From assembly GCA_016201185.1 (NCBI GenBank), contig JACQDG010000099.1, positions 1 through 6,930 of the forward strand: a stretch of 6,930 nt of DNA, given 5' to 3'. The notes beneath the pieces were generated by a model. That model was not told where the DNA came from, did no database searches, and saw only the letters and a list, made by a program, of their open reading frames with translations. This DNA is from Acidobacteriota bacterium. Lineage in GTDB: Bacteria > Acidobacteriota > Terriglobia > Bryobacterales > JACQDG01. Within the stretch, counting starts at the first letter, position 1, and the number at the start of each line of letters is the position of its first letter. The position numbers were made by a program, and so were the translations under genes. Of the stretch, positions 1-5,389 are shown piece by piece.

Positions 1-660
1 CGCCCAGGAGAAGTTCTGGCCCTGGCGGGGCTCGAGGGATCGGGAGCCCGCGAAGTAGCCCGCTCCATCGCCGGATTTCATCCCTTTGACCGCGGCGCGG
101 TCCGGCTGGCGGGTCGCCGCGTACGACATCTCACGCCCGCGCTGGCCGTGGCCCACGGCGTCGCCTACGTCCCGGAGGACCGGCACGCGGAAGGTCTGGC
201 CCTGAGCCTGACCGTTGCGGAAAACGTTTCGCTGGCCTTTCTCGATCGGCTGCGGCGCTGGGGCGTGCTGCTCGACCGGCGGGCTGAGCGGCGGCTGGCC
301 GCGCAGTGGATCGAGCGCCTGGCGGTCCGCCCGCCCGAGCCGGACCGCGAAGTCGCCCAACTGAGCGGCGGCAACCAGCAGAAAGTGCTGGTAGCCAAGT
401 GGCTGGCGCGAGAGCCGCAGGTGCTCGTGCTCGATTCGCCCACGGTGGGGGTGGATGTGGCGGCCAAGGCCGAGATCCACGATCTGGTGCGGAAGCTCGC
501 CGCGCAGAGGACGGCGGTGATGCTCGTCTCCTCAGATTGGACCGAAGTCCTCGACCTGGCCGATCGGATCCTGGTGATGGCGCGGGGCCGGATGCGGGCT
601 GAATTTTCCGCCGCCGAGGCCACGGAAGAAACCCTGATGGCGGCGGCCATGGGTTCCTAG
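1..660 (+). CDS. Sugar-type ABC importer ATPase (RbsA/LsrA-like), C-terminal half, 5' end cut by window edge
   Basis: The reading frame is open from base 1 to the TAG at 658-660, giving 219 residues. These correspond to the second nucleotide-binding domain of a double-domain CUT2-type sugar ATPase (about 500 aa in the family), so the first domain lies off the left edge. Visible parts are a degenerate Walker A region AGLEGSGARE at residues 9-18 with no GK[ST], the motif YVPEDRHAEGL, the ABC signature LSGGNQQK at 121-128, Walker B ending VLVLDSPT at 141-148, a D-loop-like GVDVAAK, and VSSD at 176-179 where an H-loop histidine would be. A lost P-loop and H-loop are normal for domain 2 of this family. 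Serine 146 in place of the usual glutamate after the Walker B aspartate is a further loss. The protein should energise the two permeases encoded directly downstream, from the cytoplasmic face. Any internal start such as GTG 148 would be false, because conserved sequence extends upstream of it. Confidence 0.95.
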   Translation, partial: RPGEVLALAGLEGSGAREVARSIAGFHPFDRGAVRLAGRRVRHLTPALAVAHGVAYVPEDRHAEGLALSLTVAENVSLAFLDRLRRWGVLLDRRAERRLAAQWIERLAVRPPEPDREVAQLSGGNQQKVLVAKWLAREPQVLVLDSPTVGVDVAAKAEIHDLVRKLAAQRTAVMLVSSDWTEVLDLADRILVMARGRMRAEFSAAEATEETLMAAAMGS

Positions 661-675
661 AGGAATGCTCACGGC

Positions 676-1620
676 ATGAGGCGCGGTCACGAACTGGGCT
701 TGCTGGCGGCGCTGGCTGTGGCCTCAGCGCTTCTGGCCTTCCTCTCCCCGCAGTTCCTGACGACGGCCAACTGGGTGCAGATCCTGGCCGGCAACTCGAT
801 ATTACTGATGCTGGCCGAGGGTATGACCCTGGTCATCATCTCCGGCGGCATCGATCTTTCCGTGGGCTCGGCGCTGGCCGTGGCGAGCACGGTGGCCGGA
901 GCCGTGGCCGTCCGGGCGGGGGGAAATCCGGTCCTGGTGTTTGCGGCCGCGCTGGGGATCGGCCTGGCCATGGGCGGACTGAACGCCTTTCTCATTTCGG
1001 GGCTGTCGATTCCACCGATCGTTACCACCCTGGCCACGCTCGGGATCTACCGCGGCCTGCTGCTCGAGATCACCGAAGGCAACTGGATCACGAACCTTCC
1101 GCCCCGGTTCCTGGCGATCGCGCAGCGCCCGCTGCTCGGCGTGCCGGCCGTGATCGTGCCGGGAATCGCGGTGGCGGCGGGCGCGCACCTGTTATTGACG
1201 CGCCTCTACGCCGGCCGCCTGCTTCTGCAAGTCGGCGGCCACGCCGAATCGGCCCGGCGGGCGGGAGTTTCGCTCGGCCGCGTCCGCTACGCTGTTTACA
1301 TGGCGATGGGCGCCATTGCCGGCTGCGCCGGCGTCTTCTACGGCTCGCAACTTGGCTCCGTGCAGGGCAACGCGGCGGTGGGCCTGGAACTCTCCGTGGT
1401 AGCGGCGGTGGTGGTGGGCGGAACGGACATCTTCGGCGGGCGGGGCTCGGCGATCGGCACGCTGCTGGGGGTGCTGCTGCTGGGGGTGATCCAGAACGGC
1501 CTGATCCTGGCCCGCGTTCCTACCTACTGGCAGCAGGTGGTGACCGGCGCCTTTCTGCTGGCGGGCATCGTGTCGGCGGCCGTCGAGCGCCGGCGGGAGG
1601 AGCGCCGCTTTGCGCTTTAG
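676..1620 (+). CDS. Sugar-type ABC importer permease 1 (RbsC/LsrC-like, BPD_transp_2 family)
   Basis: This 314-aa integral membrane protein has the usual length and layout of an RbsC-type permease. Hydrophobic segments run from about residue 8 to 303, roughly eight to ten helices. Family marks are SGGIDLSVGS at 56-65, VGGHAESARRAGV at 186-198 (family form VGGNPEAARLSGI), and VVVGGTDIFGGRGSAIGTLLG near 245-265. The C-terminus is a charged tail ending RRREERRFAL. The ATG at 676 follows the ATPase stop by 15 nt. A purine-rich AGAGGA at 659-664 is the likely ribosome site, at rather long spacing (11 nt). The ATG at 665 is in another frame and ends after four codons. The protein probably pairs with the second permease to form a heterodimeric channel, as in LsrC/LsrD or RhaP/RhaQ. 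The substrate cannot be read from the permease. Confidence 0.95.
   Translation: MRRGHELGLLAALAVASALLAFLSPQFLTTANWVQILAGNSILLMLAEGMTLVIISGGIDLSVGSALAVASTVAGAVAVRAGGNPVLVFAAALGIGLAMGGLNAFLISGLSIPPIVTTLATLGIYRGLLLEITEGNWITNLPPRFLAIAQRPLLGVPAVIVPGIAVAAGAHLLLTRLYAGRLLLQVGGHAESARRAGVSLGRVRYAVYMAMGAIAGCAGVFYGSQLGSVQGNAAVGLELSVVAAVVVGGTDIFGGRGSAIGTLLGVLLLGVIQNGLILARVPTYWQQVVTGAFLLAGIVSAAVERRREERRFAL
1596..1602 (+). promoter_or_regulatory. Strong Shine-Dalgarno site for a TTG start
   Basis: GGAGGAG lies inside the end of the first permease gene, 7 nt before the TTG at 1610-1612. No in-frame ATG or GTG lies between this site and the first membrane helix, which begins around residue 9. The site therefore decides in favour of TTG as the start of the second permease. 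Confidence 0.7.
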
Positions 1621-2530
1621 GCTGGAGCAGCGGTGGATCGTCCTGGCCCTGCTGTTGGCGCTAGTGACGGGATTCTCAGTGTCGCTGGCGCGTTTTCCCA
1701 CGGCCAACAACCTCACGCAGCTCGCGCTCCAGTTGGCCGAGGTGGGCGTGGTGTCGCTGGGCATGACACTCGTGATCTCGACTGCCGGGATCGATCTTTC
1801 CGCCGCCTCGGTGGTGGGGCTTACGTCCGTTTGCCTGGGCTGGTTTGCCGCCCACGATGTTTCCCTGTTGACCATGATTCTCCTCTCGCTGCTCGCAGCT
1901 GGCGCCTGCGGGCTGGCGAACGGCCTGCTGGTGGGCTATCTCGGAATTTCGCCCATCCTGACCACGCTCGCCACCATGGTGCTGTTCAACGGGGTGGCGC
2001 TGGCGATCAGCCGCGGCGAGGCGTTCTCCCGCTTTCCGGATAGCTTTGCATTGCTGGGACAGAGTGAGCTGGCGCCGGCCCTGGTGTTTGCCGCGCTGGC
2101 GGCGGCGCTGGCCTTCGCCTACCGGCGGACGCTGTGGGGACGGCGGGTGCTGGCCGTGGGGGCGAACCCCGTGGCGGCCGAGTTCTCCACCATTAACCGC
2201 CGGGCCACGCTGCTCTCGGTATATTGGTTGAGCGGGACGCTGGCCGGAGTGGCGGCCGTGCTGCTGACCGTTCGCGTCGCCACTGCCAAGGCGGACGTGG
2301 GGCAAGCCATGCTGCTCCAGGCCATTTCCGCCGTGGTGCTGGGAGGCACGCCTCTCGAAGGCGGGCGGGCTTCGCTGAGCGGCACCGTGCTCGGCGTGGC
2401 GACGTTTGCCGTGGTGTCGAACGGCATGAACCTGGCTGGCGTTTCTCCGTTCCGCCAGACGGTGGCCAGCGGCCTGGTGCTGCTGGCTGCGGTGGGATTG
2501 AACCAGTGGATGCTGCGGAGAGAATCGTGA
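1610..2530 (+). CDS. Sugar-type ABC importer permease 2 (RbsC/LsrD-like, BPD_transp_2 family)
   Basis: This is a 306-aa membrane protein, paralogous to the first permease but clearly diverged. It shows TAGIDLSAAS at 58-67 (family GGIDLSVGS), VGANPVAAEFSTI at 183-195, and VVLGGTPLEGGRASLSGTVLG around 242-262. Hydrophobic stretches span residues 9-28, 43-60, 64-82, 86-112, 117-134, 155-171, 201-221 and the C-terminal third. Translation most likely begins at TTG 1610, which overlaps the end of permease 1 by 11 nt behind a good GGAGGAG site, so the two are translationally linked. It ends in TGATG, sharing one base with the binding-protein start. Two different permeases in one operon point to the LsrC/D or RhaP/Q type rather than a ribose system with one homodimeric RbsC. 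Confidence 0.93.
   Translation: MRFRLEQRWIVLALLLALVTGFSVSLARFPTANNLTQLALQLAEVGVVSLGMTLVISTAGIDLSAASVVGLTSVCLGWFAAHDVSLLTMILLSLLAAGACGLANGLLVGYLGISPILTTLATMVLFNGVALAISRGEAFSRFPDSFALLGQSELAPALVFAALAAALAFAYRRTLWGRRVLAVGANPVAAEFSTINRRATLLSVYWLSGTLAGVAAVLLTVRVATAKADVGQAMLLQAISAVVLGGTPLEGGRASLSGTVLGVATFAVVSNGMNLAGVSPFRQTVASGLVLLAAVGLNQWMLRRES
2517..2520 (+). promoter_or_regulatory. Ribosome binding site deciding the binding-protein start
   Basis: GGAG (within CGGAGAG) sits 9 nt before ATG 2530. The frame is open back to 2224, but this site, the TGATG junction with the upstream stop, and the lipoprotein signal that begins right after 2530 all place the true start here. Confidence 0.6.
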
Positions 2531-3507
2531 TGCTGCGACGAATGGCGGTCTTTGCGCTGTTGGGCCTGACCTTGAGCGGGTGTCAAAGACAGAAGAGGGG
2601 CGGCCAGTCTCTCGAGGTGGCCTTCATTCCCAAGCTGGTGGGGATTCCCTTCTTCAACTCGGCGAAGCAGGGGGCCGAGCAGGCGGCGCGCGAGCTGGGC
2701 GTCCAGATGACCTACGCCGGCCCCCCCAGCGCAGACGCCGCCTTGCAGGTCAACGTGATCCAGGACATGATCGCCAAGCAGGTGGACGTGCTGGCCGTGG
2801 CAGCGAACGACCCCTCAGCCCTGGCCCCGGTACTGCGTCGGGCGCGCAAGGCCGGCATCAAAGTGATCACCTGGGATTCCGACACGCTGCCGGACGCGCG
2901 GGAGTTTTTCGTCAACCAGGTGATGGACGAGCAGCTCGGCCGCCACGTGATGAAGCTGCTGGCTGAGCAGATGGGAGGCCGCGGCGAGTACGCTATCATC
3001 ACCGGGGCGCTTACCGCTTCCAACCTGAACAACTGGATGGAGTGGATGAAGCGCGAGCAGCAGGAGCACTACCCGGAGATGAAGCTGGTGACCGTGGTCG
3101 CTTGCGACGACGACCAGCAAAAGGCGTTCCTCGAAGGGCAGACGCTGCTCCAGGCTTATCCGAACTTGAAGGGGATCATCGGCAACAGCTCGGCCGCCCC
3201 GCCCGGCGCCGCCCAGGCTGTCCAGCAGGCGGGGAAGAGCGGCCAGGTGGCCATCGCCGGCGTCTCTTCGCCCAACCTGATGCGCGACTACATCAAGCGC
3301 GGTACGGCCCGCACCATCACGTTGTGGGACCCACGCCGGCTCGGGTACCTGGCGATGTATATGGCTGTGCAGTTCGGCCACGGCAAGCTGCCCCAGGACG
3401 GCCAGCAGGTACCGTCCATTGGCGCGGTGCGCTTCCTGAACGGCGTGGTCATCATGGGCGAGCCGCTGGACTTCACCAAGGACAACGTGGACAAGTACGA
3501 TTTCTGA
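2530..3507 (+). CDS. LsrB/RhaS-like substrate-binding lipoprotein of the ABC importer
   Basis: This 325-aa protein binds the ligand outside the membrane and delivers it to the permeases. It opens with a short basic and hydrophobic signal and the lipobox LSGC (Cys18), which suggests a lipid-anchored protein. The rest is a Peripla_BP_4-type two-lobed binding fold. From memory it tracks E. coli LsrB along its length: AFIPKLVGIPFF at 31-42, VITWDSDTLPDAR at 112-124, GVSSPNLMRDYIKRGT at 244-259, LWDPRRLG at 265-272, and the C-terminus KDNVDKYDF (LsrB ends KENIGKYDF). Of the AI-2 contacts known in LsrB, Lys35 and Asp116 are present, but the Asp166, Gln167, Pro220 and Ala222 equivalents read Asn165, Leu166, Asn219 and Ser221. 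The ligand is thus probably not AI-2 in the LsrB manner, and a pentose, deoxyhexose or similar compound is more likely. The ATG overlaps the permease 2 stop by one base. Confidence 0.93.
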   Translation: MLRRMAVFALLGLTLSGCQRQKRGGQSLEVAFIPKLVGIPFFNSAKQGAEQAARELGVQMTYAGPPSADAALQVNVIQDMIAKQVDVLAVAANDPSALAPVLRRARKAGIKVITWDSDTLPDAREFFVNQVMDEQLGRHVMKLLAEQMGGRGEYAIITGALTASNLNNWMEWMKREQQEHYPEMKLVTVVACDDDQQKAFLEGQTLLQAYPNLKGIIGNSSAAPPGAAQAVQQAGKSGQVAIAGVSSPNLMRDYIKRGTARTITLWDPRRLGYLAMYMAVQFGHGKLPQDGQQVPSIGAVRFLNGVVIMGEPLDFTKDNVDKYDF

Positions 3508-3604
3508 AGAAAAGATGTTAACCGCAGAGACACAGAGGACGCAGAGAAAACGCGGAGAATTATTAGCTTTCTCTGCGATGGTTCGCGTCCTCCGCGCCTC
3601 TGCG
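3507..3604 (-). terminator. Possible terminator-like hairpin after the aldolase gene, formed by the repeat
   Basis: Read on the minus strand, the three mismatches of the repeat become G-U wobbles, so the RNA arms pair over all 20 positions. The hairpin begins 18 nt after the aldolase stop. It is followed, after GGTTAACA, by a T-rich ATCTTTTCTTC (plus strand 3508-3518). On the plus strand the mismatches are A-C and no T tract follows. This favours action on the aldolase transcript, but the gap before the T tract makes a classic intrinsic terminator uncertain. Confidence 0.3.
3523..3604. repeat. CGCAGAGACACAGAG-type imperfect inverted repeat (dispersed intergenic element)
   Basis: The outer arms 3523-3542 and 3585-3604 are reverse complements at 17 of 20 positions, differing only at three A/G transitions. 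An inner perfect 10-bp stem, CGCAGAGAAA at 3540-3549 against TTTCTCTGCG at 3568-3577, encloses an 18-nt loop. CGCAGAG also recurs directly inside the left arm. Intergenic elements with this wording are, from memory, scattered through many genomes of Acidobacteriota and other phyla. Their spurious translations (here AETQRTQRKR in one direction and FSASSVSLRL in the other) are often mistaken for protein. The element lies in the 115-bp gap between two convergent genes. Confidence 0.75.
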
Positions 3605-3622
3605 ATGAAAAGACCTGCCTCA

Positions 3623-4507
3623 CTACCCCTTGATTTCCCGGAACGCCTCCTCGATTTCTCGCTTCGCCTCCACCCCCGGGGGCACGAGGGGCAGGCGGGG
3701 CGGACCGCCGTAGTAGCCGTTCAAGTCCATGGCGTATTTCAGGCCGGGGATGCCGTACTTGACGGTCACGGCGACGGCGGCCGGGGTGGCGCGCTTCTGC
3801 AAATCCACGGCGGCCTTGTCCTCCCGGGTGCGGAACGCTTCGTAAATCGAGATGCAGGTGTAGGGGGCGGCGTTGGCGAAGGCCAGGATTGCTCCCACCG
3901 CCCCAACCATGAGAGACGGCCACAGCGTGGGCGCCGAGCCGACCAGCACCTGAAAGCCGGGCGGCGCATGGTTGACCATGTACATGGTCTTTTCGATGTT
4001 CCCCGAGCTTTCCTTCACCGCGATGATGTTGGGGTGCCCGGCGAGCTCGACCACGGTGCGCGCCGGGATGTCCACCCCGGTCACCTGCGGCCAGTTGTAG
4101 ATGATGAGGGGAATCTTGGAACGGTCTGCTACGGCACGGTAATACAGAGCCTGGGCTTCGCCGCTCGAAATCAGGTTCTTGTAGTAGTGTGGCGTGCGGA
4201 CCATGGCCGCCTGGTAGCCCAGGGCGGCGGCGAGGTTGGTCAGCTCCGCCGTCTCGCGGACGCTTTCCATGCCTGTACCGGCGATGAGCAGCTTGTTGGG
4301 CGCCGCCCCCTCCTTCACCGTTTCCCACAGCTTGACCTTTTCCTCGCGCGTGAGCATGACGCTCTCGCCGGTCGAGCCGCACACGACGTAGCCGGCCAGC
4401 TTCGTGCGGTTCCATTTCTCCACGTTGTGCTTGAGCTTGGCCAGGTACAGGTCGCCGTTGTGGTCGAAGGGCGTGGCGATGGGAGGGAATATGCCGTCGA
4501 GCTTCAT
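3623..4507 (-). CDS. DapA-superfamily class I aldolase, 4-hydroxy-2-oxoglutarate aldolase (HOGA1)-like
   Basis: This 294-aa single-domain TIM-barrel lyase has the usual family length. Schiff-base aldolase marks are all present: CGSTGES at 43-49, Tyr137 in IIYNWP, and the Schiff-base Lys165 in AVKESSG. The substrate-binding arginine of dihydrodipicolinate synthase (E. coli Arg138) is Val142 here (YNWPQVTG), so a lysine-pathway role is unlikely. Stretches such as GTGMES at 77-82, FQVLVGSA at 185-192 and GIPGLKYAMDLNGYYGGP at 252-269 closely match human HOGA1 as I recall it. Cleavage or formation of 4-hydroxy-2-oxoglutarate or another 2-keto acid is therefore plausible. It ends 115 bp from the transporter operon and converges on it, so it is separately transcribed. 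The start ATG follows AAGATAGAAGC, which has no good Shine-Dalgarno site. Family is certain; the substrate is inferred. Confidence 0.92.
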   Translation of the reverse strand: MKLDGIFPPIATPFDHNGDLYLAKLKHNVEKWNRTKLAGYVVCGSTGESVMLTREEKVKLWETVKEGAAPNKLLIAGTGMESVRETAELTNLAAALGYQAAMVRTPHYYKNLISSGEAQALYYRAVADRSKIPLIIYNWPQVTGVDIPARTVVELAGHPNIIAVKESSGNIEKTMYMVNHAPPGFQVLVGSAPTLWPSLMVGAVGAILAFANAAPYTCISIYEAFRTREDKAAVDLQKRATPAAVAVTVKYGIPGLKYAMDLNGYYGGPPRLPLVPPGVEAKREIEEAFREIKG

Positions 4508-4513
4508 GCTTCT

Positions 4514-4519
4514 ATCTTA
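4514..4519 (-). promoter_or_regulatory. Candidate -10 element for the aldolase gene (leaderless or near-leaderless)
   Basis: On the minus strand, TAAGAT lies 6 nt before the aldolase ATG, which would place the transcript start at or beside the start codon. There is no clear -35 at 16-18 nt; TTGCCG occurs upstream but only 13 nt away. The call rests on one hexamer and its position. Confidence 0.25.
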
Positions 4520-4538
4520 GCCGCGGCGTGTCCGGCAA

Positions 4539-4554
4539 GGGGTGCTTGTACCCC
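4539..4554. promoter_or_regulatory. Short palindrome between divergent genes, possible operator
   Basis: GGGGTGCTTGTACCCC forms a 5-bp inverted repeat (GGGGT/ACCCC) with a 6-nt centre. It lies midway between the two opposed -10-like hexamers. It might bind a regulator of both genes, but such short GC palindromes also arise by chance in DNA of this composition. Confidence 0.2.
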
Positions 4555-4559
4555 CGGTG

Positions 4560-4565
4560 TAGAAT
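4560..4565 (+). promoter_or_regulatory. Candidate -10 element for the two-gene unit
   Basis: TAGAAT matches the bacterial -10 consensus at five of six positions and lies 7 nt before ATG 4573 and 18 nt before ATG 4584. No -35 match is seen at normal spacing. Transcription would start at about 4572-4573, leaving almost no leader. Confidence 0.3.
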
Positions 4566-4587
4566 GAAAGCAATGGTTCGGAGATGA
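4564..4587 (+). other. Tiny upstream reading frame MKAMVRR (or MVRR from 4573) ending on the next gene's start
   Basis: The frame runs from ATG 4564, with a second in-frame ATG at 4573, to TGA 4585-4587. That stop overlaps ATG 4584 of the small basic gene in an ATGA arrangement. The only purine-rich sequence, CGGAG at 4579-4583, abuts ATG 4584 and is too close to serve it as a ribosome site. Translation of this mini-frame followed by re-initiation is one way the small gene could be started. No conservation data support it. Confidence 0.15.
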
Positions 4588-4769
4588 AGGCAGGCAGGGG
4601 CGGCTCCGGCAAGATCATCAAGATCGCTAAAACTCCCAAGAAGAGCGCTCGGCCCAAGGCCCTTCCCGAGCTCCCCTATCGAAGCAAGCTCGGTCGTGCC
4701 CGCATCCGCAAGGCCGTGCTGGCCGTGATCAAGGCCAGGATCGCCAAGAACGGCGCCGTGGCCCGATGA
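4584..4769 (+). CDS. Small, very basic hypothetical protein (61 aa), first gene of an ATGA-linked pair
   Basis: I do not recognise this protein. It holds 11 lysines and 8 arginines against a single acidic residue (Glu29), a net charge of about +18 in 61 residues. The first 30 residues are rich in Gly, Lys and Pro and look disordered. Residues 34-56, starting SKLGRARIRKAVLAVIKAR, could form an amphipathic basic helix. That composition suits nucleic-acid binding, but no known fold is evident. No upstream in-frame start exists (TAG at 4560-4562), and no further Met occurs. Its stop overlaps the next gene's start by ATGA, which is the strongest evidence that it is translated. Alternatives are a partner or antitoxin-like regulator of the downstream protein, or a chance frame. 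Confidence 0.6.
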   Translation: MKAGRGGSGKIIKIAKTPKKSARPKALPELPYRSKLGRARIRKAVLAVIKARIAKNGAVAR

Positions 4770-5380
4770 GAGCTCCCGCTTACAGCCGCAGCGTGTTCGT
4801 GAATTGCCCCTTCGACCGCGGCTACAAGCCTATTTTCACCTCCATTGTCTTCACCGTGTACCACTCCGGGCTGGTGCCGCGCTGCGCCCTGGAACTGGAC
4901 GACGCGGCGGAATTCCGCCTGGACAAGATCTTTCGGATCGTCCGGGAATGCCGCTATGGTATTCATGATATCTCGCACACCCAGCCTGATCCAGACCTGC
5001 TGCCCCGGTTCAACATGCCCATGGAACTGGGCGTTTTTCTGAGCTGCAAGAGGTTCGGCGGCCGGCTGCAGACAAAGAAAGCCTGCCTGATCCTAGACCA
5101 GGAGCCCTATCGATACCAGAAGTTCATTTCCGACCTGGCGGGCCAGGACATCCATGCCCACCAGAACGACCCGCGGATGGCTATGTCCGTCGTGCGCTCC
5201 TGGTTGCGGACGGCTTCCAGCCGCGCCACCATCCCGGGCGGCGATGAGATCTGGAGGCGCTACAGCATCTTCCGGCAAGACCTGCCGGAAATATGCCGCA
5301 ACATGAAGATCGGGCTCGAGGAGCTGACCTTTGTGGACCTGGTCACCGCAATACGAATATGGCTGCGCGGAAACCCGTGA
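4766..5380 (+). CDS. Uncharacterised 'VNCPFD'-family protein, possible TIR/deoxyribosyltransferase-like nucleotide-binding fold
   Basis: This 204-aa soluble protein has no signal or membrane segment. It carries motifs I recall from many proteins annotated only as hypothetical: SVFVNCPFD at 9-17, PRCALE at 38-43, CRYGIHDIS at 62-70, FNMPMELG at 82-89, KACLILD at 105-111, YRYQKFISDLAGQDIHAH at 115-132, and a tail with EELTFVDL. A hydrophobic strand at the N-terminus, a strand ending in Asp, then an xMELG helix with Glu87 and another strand ending ILD resemble the order seen in TIR-like and nucleoside deoxyribosyltransferase-like domains, where a glutamate in a similar helix is catalytic. This fold call is inference. 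Translation probably depends on the upstream small gene through the ATGA overlap, because no Shine-Dalgarno site is visible. The gene ends 9 bp from the convergent gene. Function is unknown; nucleotide or NAD processing, perhaps in defence, is a hypothesis. Confidence 0.85.
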   Translation: MRAPAYSRSVFVNCPFDRGYKPIFTSIVFTVYHSGLVPRCALELDDAAEFRLDKIFRIVRECRYGIHDISHTQPDPDLLPRFNMPMELGVFLSCKRFGGRLQTKKACLILDQEPYRYQKFISDLAGQDIHAHQNDPRMAMSVVRSWLRTASSRATIPGGDEIWRRYSIFRQDLPEICRNMKIGLEELTFVDLVTAIRIWLRGNP

Positions 5381-5389
5381 ACCGCGTCG

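Noticed and set aside
665..679. Mini-frame MLTA ending in ATGA on permease 1
   Set aside because: Only four codons, close to chance expectation; a purine-rich ribosome site at 659-664 can serve permease 1 directly.
1192..1875. A 227-codon minus-strand open frame across the permease junction
   Set aside because: Antisense to two clearly conserved permeases with no recognisable motifs; long frames on both strands are common in DNA this rich in GC.
2224..2529. N-terminal extension of the binding protein from 2224
   Set aside because: This part overlaps permease 2 in another frame, has Arg/Gly-rich shadow composition, and would bury the lipoprotein signal that starts at 2530.
2530..3507. Naming the operon lsrACDB (autoinducer-2 import)
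   Set aside because: Order and overall similarity fit, but four of six AI-2 contact residues are not conserved, and the lsrF/lsrG/lsrK genes are absent from the visible neighbourhood.
3523..3604. CRISPR array from the recurring CGCAGAG units
   Set aside because: The units are short and unevenly spaced, there are no uniform spacers, and the structure is an inverted repeat.
3288..4415. A 375-codon minus-strand open frame overlapping the aldolase and the binding-protein gene
   Set aside because: It lies in another frame of the aldolase coding strand, crosses the repeat, and reads antisense through the end of the binding protein. No family resemblance is seen.
3623..4507. Naming the aldolase dapA (lysine biosynthesis)
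   Set aside because: The substrate-binding arginine equivalent to E. coli Arg138 is valine, and the C-terminal block looks like HOGA1.
3515..4567. A 350-codon plus-strand open frame opposite the aldolase gene
   Set aside because: It begins inside the dispersed repeat (MLTAETQRTQRKR is the usual spurious translation of that element) and then runs antisense to a well-supported aldolase. Its His/Arg/Gly-rich content looks like a GC-rich shadow frame.
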